A DNA stretch of 10,156 bases from Silvimonas sp. JCM 19000 (GTDB lineage: Bacteria > Pseudomonadota > Gammaproteobacteria > Burkholderiales > Chitinibacteraceae): assembly GCA_001313065.1 (NCBI GenBank), contig BBFD01000143.1, positions 1 to 10,156 of the forward strand. The letters are read 5' to 3'. Shown here in pieces: positions 8,078 through 10,156 of this stretch. Below the pieces are notes generated by a model. That model was not told the DNA's origin and did no database searches. It saw only the letters and a list, made by a program, of their open reading frames with translations. Made by a program: the position numbers and the translations under genes. Each line of letters starts with the position of its first letter. Position 1 is the first letter of the stretch.

Positions 8078-8744
8078 TTAACCGGGGTCGACCGGATTGG
8101 TGATGGCGTGAATGGCAGATTGCGCATTCGGATGCAGCGCCGCGTGCGCGGCCGCCTGTCGGCCCGGCGCGCGGCCAGTTTCTGTTGCAGGCTTTCCGGC
8201 ATCGGCCATTGCTGCAGCACCCATTGCAGCGCGGCGCTCAGTCTGGCGCGATCGTAATCCAGGCTGAACACATGCAGGCTGGCACCGTGCAACAGTAAAC
8301 GCCAGGCCAGCAAATCGGCTTCAAACGGCGCATCCGGCGCAAAGCCGAAGATGCGCTTGTCGGCAGTGGCATGATGGGATTAAGGCGCTCGGCCAGGCGT
8401 TCATCGCCGCGGGCCGCCATCCACAACTCCAGCACCGCCAGCGAATCGGTTTGCCCCTGCGCATGGGCCAGACCGTAGAGCGCCAGGTAGATGCGCTCTC
8501 TGGGGTTAAACACACCAGCGGCATCGATCTTGCCGCCTTCAATGCCGATCAGCTCATCCAGCAAAGCGGGCAACAGATCAAGCAAACCATCCGGAAAGTG
8601 ATAGCGCAGCGCGCCGCGACTTACGCCGCCACGTTCGCATACGCGGGTTTCGGCCAGCCGGGCATAACCCTGCTCGATCAAAAGCTGGCGGGCGGCATCG
8701 AGCAATGCCTGACGGGTCTGGCTGGAGCGGCTCTGGCTATTCAT
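8078..8744 (-). CDS. TetR/AcrR family transcriptional regulator (two frameshifts)
   Basis: The N-terminus carries a typical TetR DNA-binding domain: TRQALLDAARQLLIEQGYARL (residues 10-30) and the helix-turn-helix ETRVCERGGVSRGALRYHFP (residues 32-51). A ligand-binding C-terminal half follows (RIYLALYGLAHA, LELWMAARGDERLAERLNPI, then RIFGFAPDAPFEADLLAWRLLL). The corrected length is about 222 residues, normal for the family. Frames change at GG 8362-8363 (expect GGG, giving PLPDKRIF) and at CC 8155-8156 (expect CCC). The latter repair gives the tail AAAHAALHPNAQSAIHAI and a stop at 8078-8080. The start is ATG 8742-8744 or ATG 8751-8753; neither has a clear ribosome site. It is divergent from the phosphoesterase gene across a perfect palindrome, so I infer autoregulation and control of that gene. 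The ligand is unknown. Confidence 0.87.
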
Positions 8745-8793
8745 GCGCGCCATTCTAGCGGGGTGCGCGCCACCTGCCACGTCATAAAAAAAG

Positions 8794-8807
8794 ACATACA
8801 TGTATGT
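8794..8807. promoter_or_regulatory. Perfect 14-bp palindrome, probable TetR operator
   Basis: ACATACATGTATGT equals its own reverse complement and is flanked by A-rich and T-rich arms (AAAAG / TTTT). It sits between the tetR start (8744) and the divergent phosphoesterase start (8855), 50 and 47 bases away, where one operator could control both promoters. This is the usual arrangement for TetR-family repressors. Confidence 0.7.
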
Positions 8808-8854
8808 TTTGATATGCGCCCCGATACCCAACTAAAACACTGGGACACAACACG

Positions 8855-10095
8855 ATGAGCATTAACTTCAAACGCTGGATTGCAGCGGCTCTTGGCGGCA
8901 TCGTCATGGCCGGCGCACTGGTAGGCTGTAATAGCGGCGATGACTCGGCCAGCGCCACGCCGACCATCAACAGCATCAAGCACGTTTTTTTGTAATCACG
9001 CTGGAAAACGAAAACTACAGCACGACATTTGGCAGCAGCACCAAGCCACGTATCTGGCGCAAACGCTGGCCGGCCAGGGCGCGTTGTTGCAAAAGTACTA
9101 CGGCACCGGCCACGTCAGCCTGGATAACTATATCGCGATGATCTCGGGCCAGTCCGGCAACCCGGTGACCAATATGGATTGCCAGTCGTTTACTGAATTT
9201 GCCCAGACCGGCACCGATGCCGATGGCCAGGCCATTGGTAGCGGCTGCGTCTATCCGGCCTCGGTTAAAACCCTGCCCGACCAGCTGACGGCCGCCAGCC
9301 TGACCTGGAAGGGCTATATGGAAGACATGGGCAACGACCCGTCGCGCGAAAGTGCCACCTGTGGGCACCCGGTCATTGGCGCGGTGGATTACACCCAGTC
9401 GCCCGAAGCCTCCAGCACCGCAGTGGCCAATGGCGACCAGTACGCCACCCGGCACAATCCCTTTATGTATTTCCACTCGATCATCGATAACAACGCAGAT
9501 TGCGGCAAACACGTGGTTGAGTTGAATACGCTGAAGAGCGATCTGGCCGCCGTTTCGACCACCGCCAACTTCAACTTCATTACGCCCAATCTGTGCCATG
9601 ACGGCCACGATGCACCGTGCGTGACGGGTGAAGCCGGTGGCCTGACTTCGGCCGATGCCTTCCTCAAGACCTGGGTGCCGATCATCACCAGCTCGCCGGC
9701 CTTCAAGCAAGACGGCCTGTTGATCATCAACTTTGATGAAGGCAGCTACGCCGCCACCACCGTGGCCAGTGGCGTGATGAAGCTGACTTATGCGGGCGAA
9801 ACCTGCTGCAACCAGAAAAAAAGGCCCCAACCTGGGCGACTACCCGCAAACCTCGGCGCTGGGCAGCTACAACGGCTACCAGATCCAGGTGGAATACAAC
9901 AGCTTTGGTGGCGATAACACCGGTGCGGTGCTGATCTCGCCGTTTATCAAAGCGGGCACAGTCACCACCACGCCGTACAACCACTACTCGCTGCTGCGCA
10001 GTATTGAAGACATCTTCAAGCTCAGCCACCTCGGCTACGCGGCGCAGGATGGATTGACGCCGTTCGGCTCCGACATCTTTACCAACCTCAAGTAG
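8855..10095 (+). CDS. Acid phosphatase/phosphoesterase lipoprotein (AcpA/phospholipase C-like family), three frameshift sites
   Basis: The start is ATG 8855 (MSINFKRWIAAALGG) with GGGA about ten bases upstream. The signal peptide ends at a lipobox LVGC (Cys25), so a lipoprotein is predicted. The corrected length is 412 residues. Family features are VFVITLENEN (E50, N51, metal ligands by analogy with Francisella AcpA), GHVSLDNYIAMISGQ (S88, in the conserved H-x-SLxNY nucleophile-region motif), FITPNLCHDGHD (H248), and LLIINFDEGS (D294, E295). These match the phosphoesterase family PF04185, which cleaves phosphomonoesters or phospholipid head groups outside the cytoplasm. Several Cys residues (CGHPV, NADCGKH, CHDGHDAPC, CC) suggest disulphides. 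Shifts: T7 at 8985-8991 (expect 5), one base missing near 9043-9047, and A7GG at 9816-9824 (net +1; A5GGG gives QKKGPNLGDYP). TAG is at 10093-10095; no terminator is visible before the window ends. Confidence 0.88.
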
Positions 10096-10156
10096 CGCGG
10101 ACCACCGCAGCGCAACCCGCGTGCCGCCGGCTCGCAACCTGGTCACGCTGCGCTGG
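10096..10156. other. Window end, no feature seen
   Basis: Sixty-one GC-rich bases follow the phosphoesterase stop. There is no T tract, convincing hairpin terminator, ribosome site or open start. Short GCAGCG/CGCTGC arms occur but are too weak to call. Confidence 0.5.

Noticed and set aside
9015..9830. Minus-strand open frame of 271 codons opposite the phosphoesterase gene
   Set aside because: It mirrors the codon structure of the real gene on the other strand and shows no domain or start signal.
1..10156. Mobile elements, CRISPR arrays, tRNA/rRNA genes, toxin-antitoxin or phage-defence genes
   Set aside because: I looked for transposase motifs, terminal inverted repeats, regularly spaced repeats and tRNA arms on both strands and found none. 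The only tandem repeats are short and inside coding sequence.

Overview
The window reads like a chromosomal stretch of a betaproteobacterium. The OmpA C-terminal domain with its [17 protein letters not shown] segment, the DUF1254/DUF1214 protein and DctA all look like Neisseriales or Burkholderiales relatives; a Chitinibacteraceae-type Neisseriales host is a guess from residue style only. The DNA is moderately GC-rich. I see no rRNA, tRNA, insertion sequence, phage gene or CRISPR array.

Layout, left to right. (1) 1-472 (+): the 3' part of an OmpA-type outer membrane protein, followed by two hairpins, the second a strong terminator. (2) 604-1265 (+): a RibD-C/dihydrofolate-reductase-fold protein. 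(3) 1318-about 2269 (-): a membrane-anchored protein with a DUF4124-like N-terminus and a DUF2726 C-terminus, convergent with gene 2. (4) 2512-2619 (-): a 35-residue single-span membrane peptide with its own ribosome binding site and terminator. (5) 2778-4286 (-): a secreted DUF1254/DUF1214 protein. (6) 4552-5798 (+): the C4-dicarboxylate carrier DctA, divergent from gene 5. (7) 5883-7866 (-): a lipoprotein acid phosphatase of the PAP2 family fused to an autotransporter-type beta-strand repeat tail. (8) 8078-8744 (-): a TetR-family repressor. (9) 8855-10095 (+): a second lipoprotein phosphatase, of the AcpA/phospholipase C-like phosphoesterase family, divergent from the TetR gene.

Genes 7 to 9 form the most coherent unit: two unrelated, predicted cell-envelope phosphatases on either side of a TetR regulator. 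The PAP2 gene has a good PhoB box with a correctly spaced -10 element, next to a separate 26-bp near-palindrome. A perfect 14-bp palindrome lies between tetR and the second phosphatase. I infer a phosphate- or phospho-ester-scavenging locus with both PhoB and TetR inputs.

Every protein gene longer than 110 bases is broken by single- or double-base indels, 19 in total plus one possible. Each can be repaired at a homopolymer or short repeat to give a full-length protein of normal family size. A/T runs tend to be too long and G/C doublets or triplets one base short. This looks like a sequencing or consensus artefact, not decay, so these genes are annotated as CDS with the shifts recorded.
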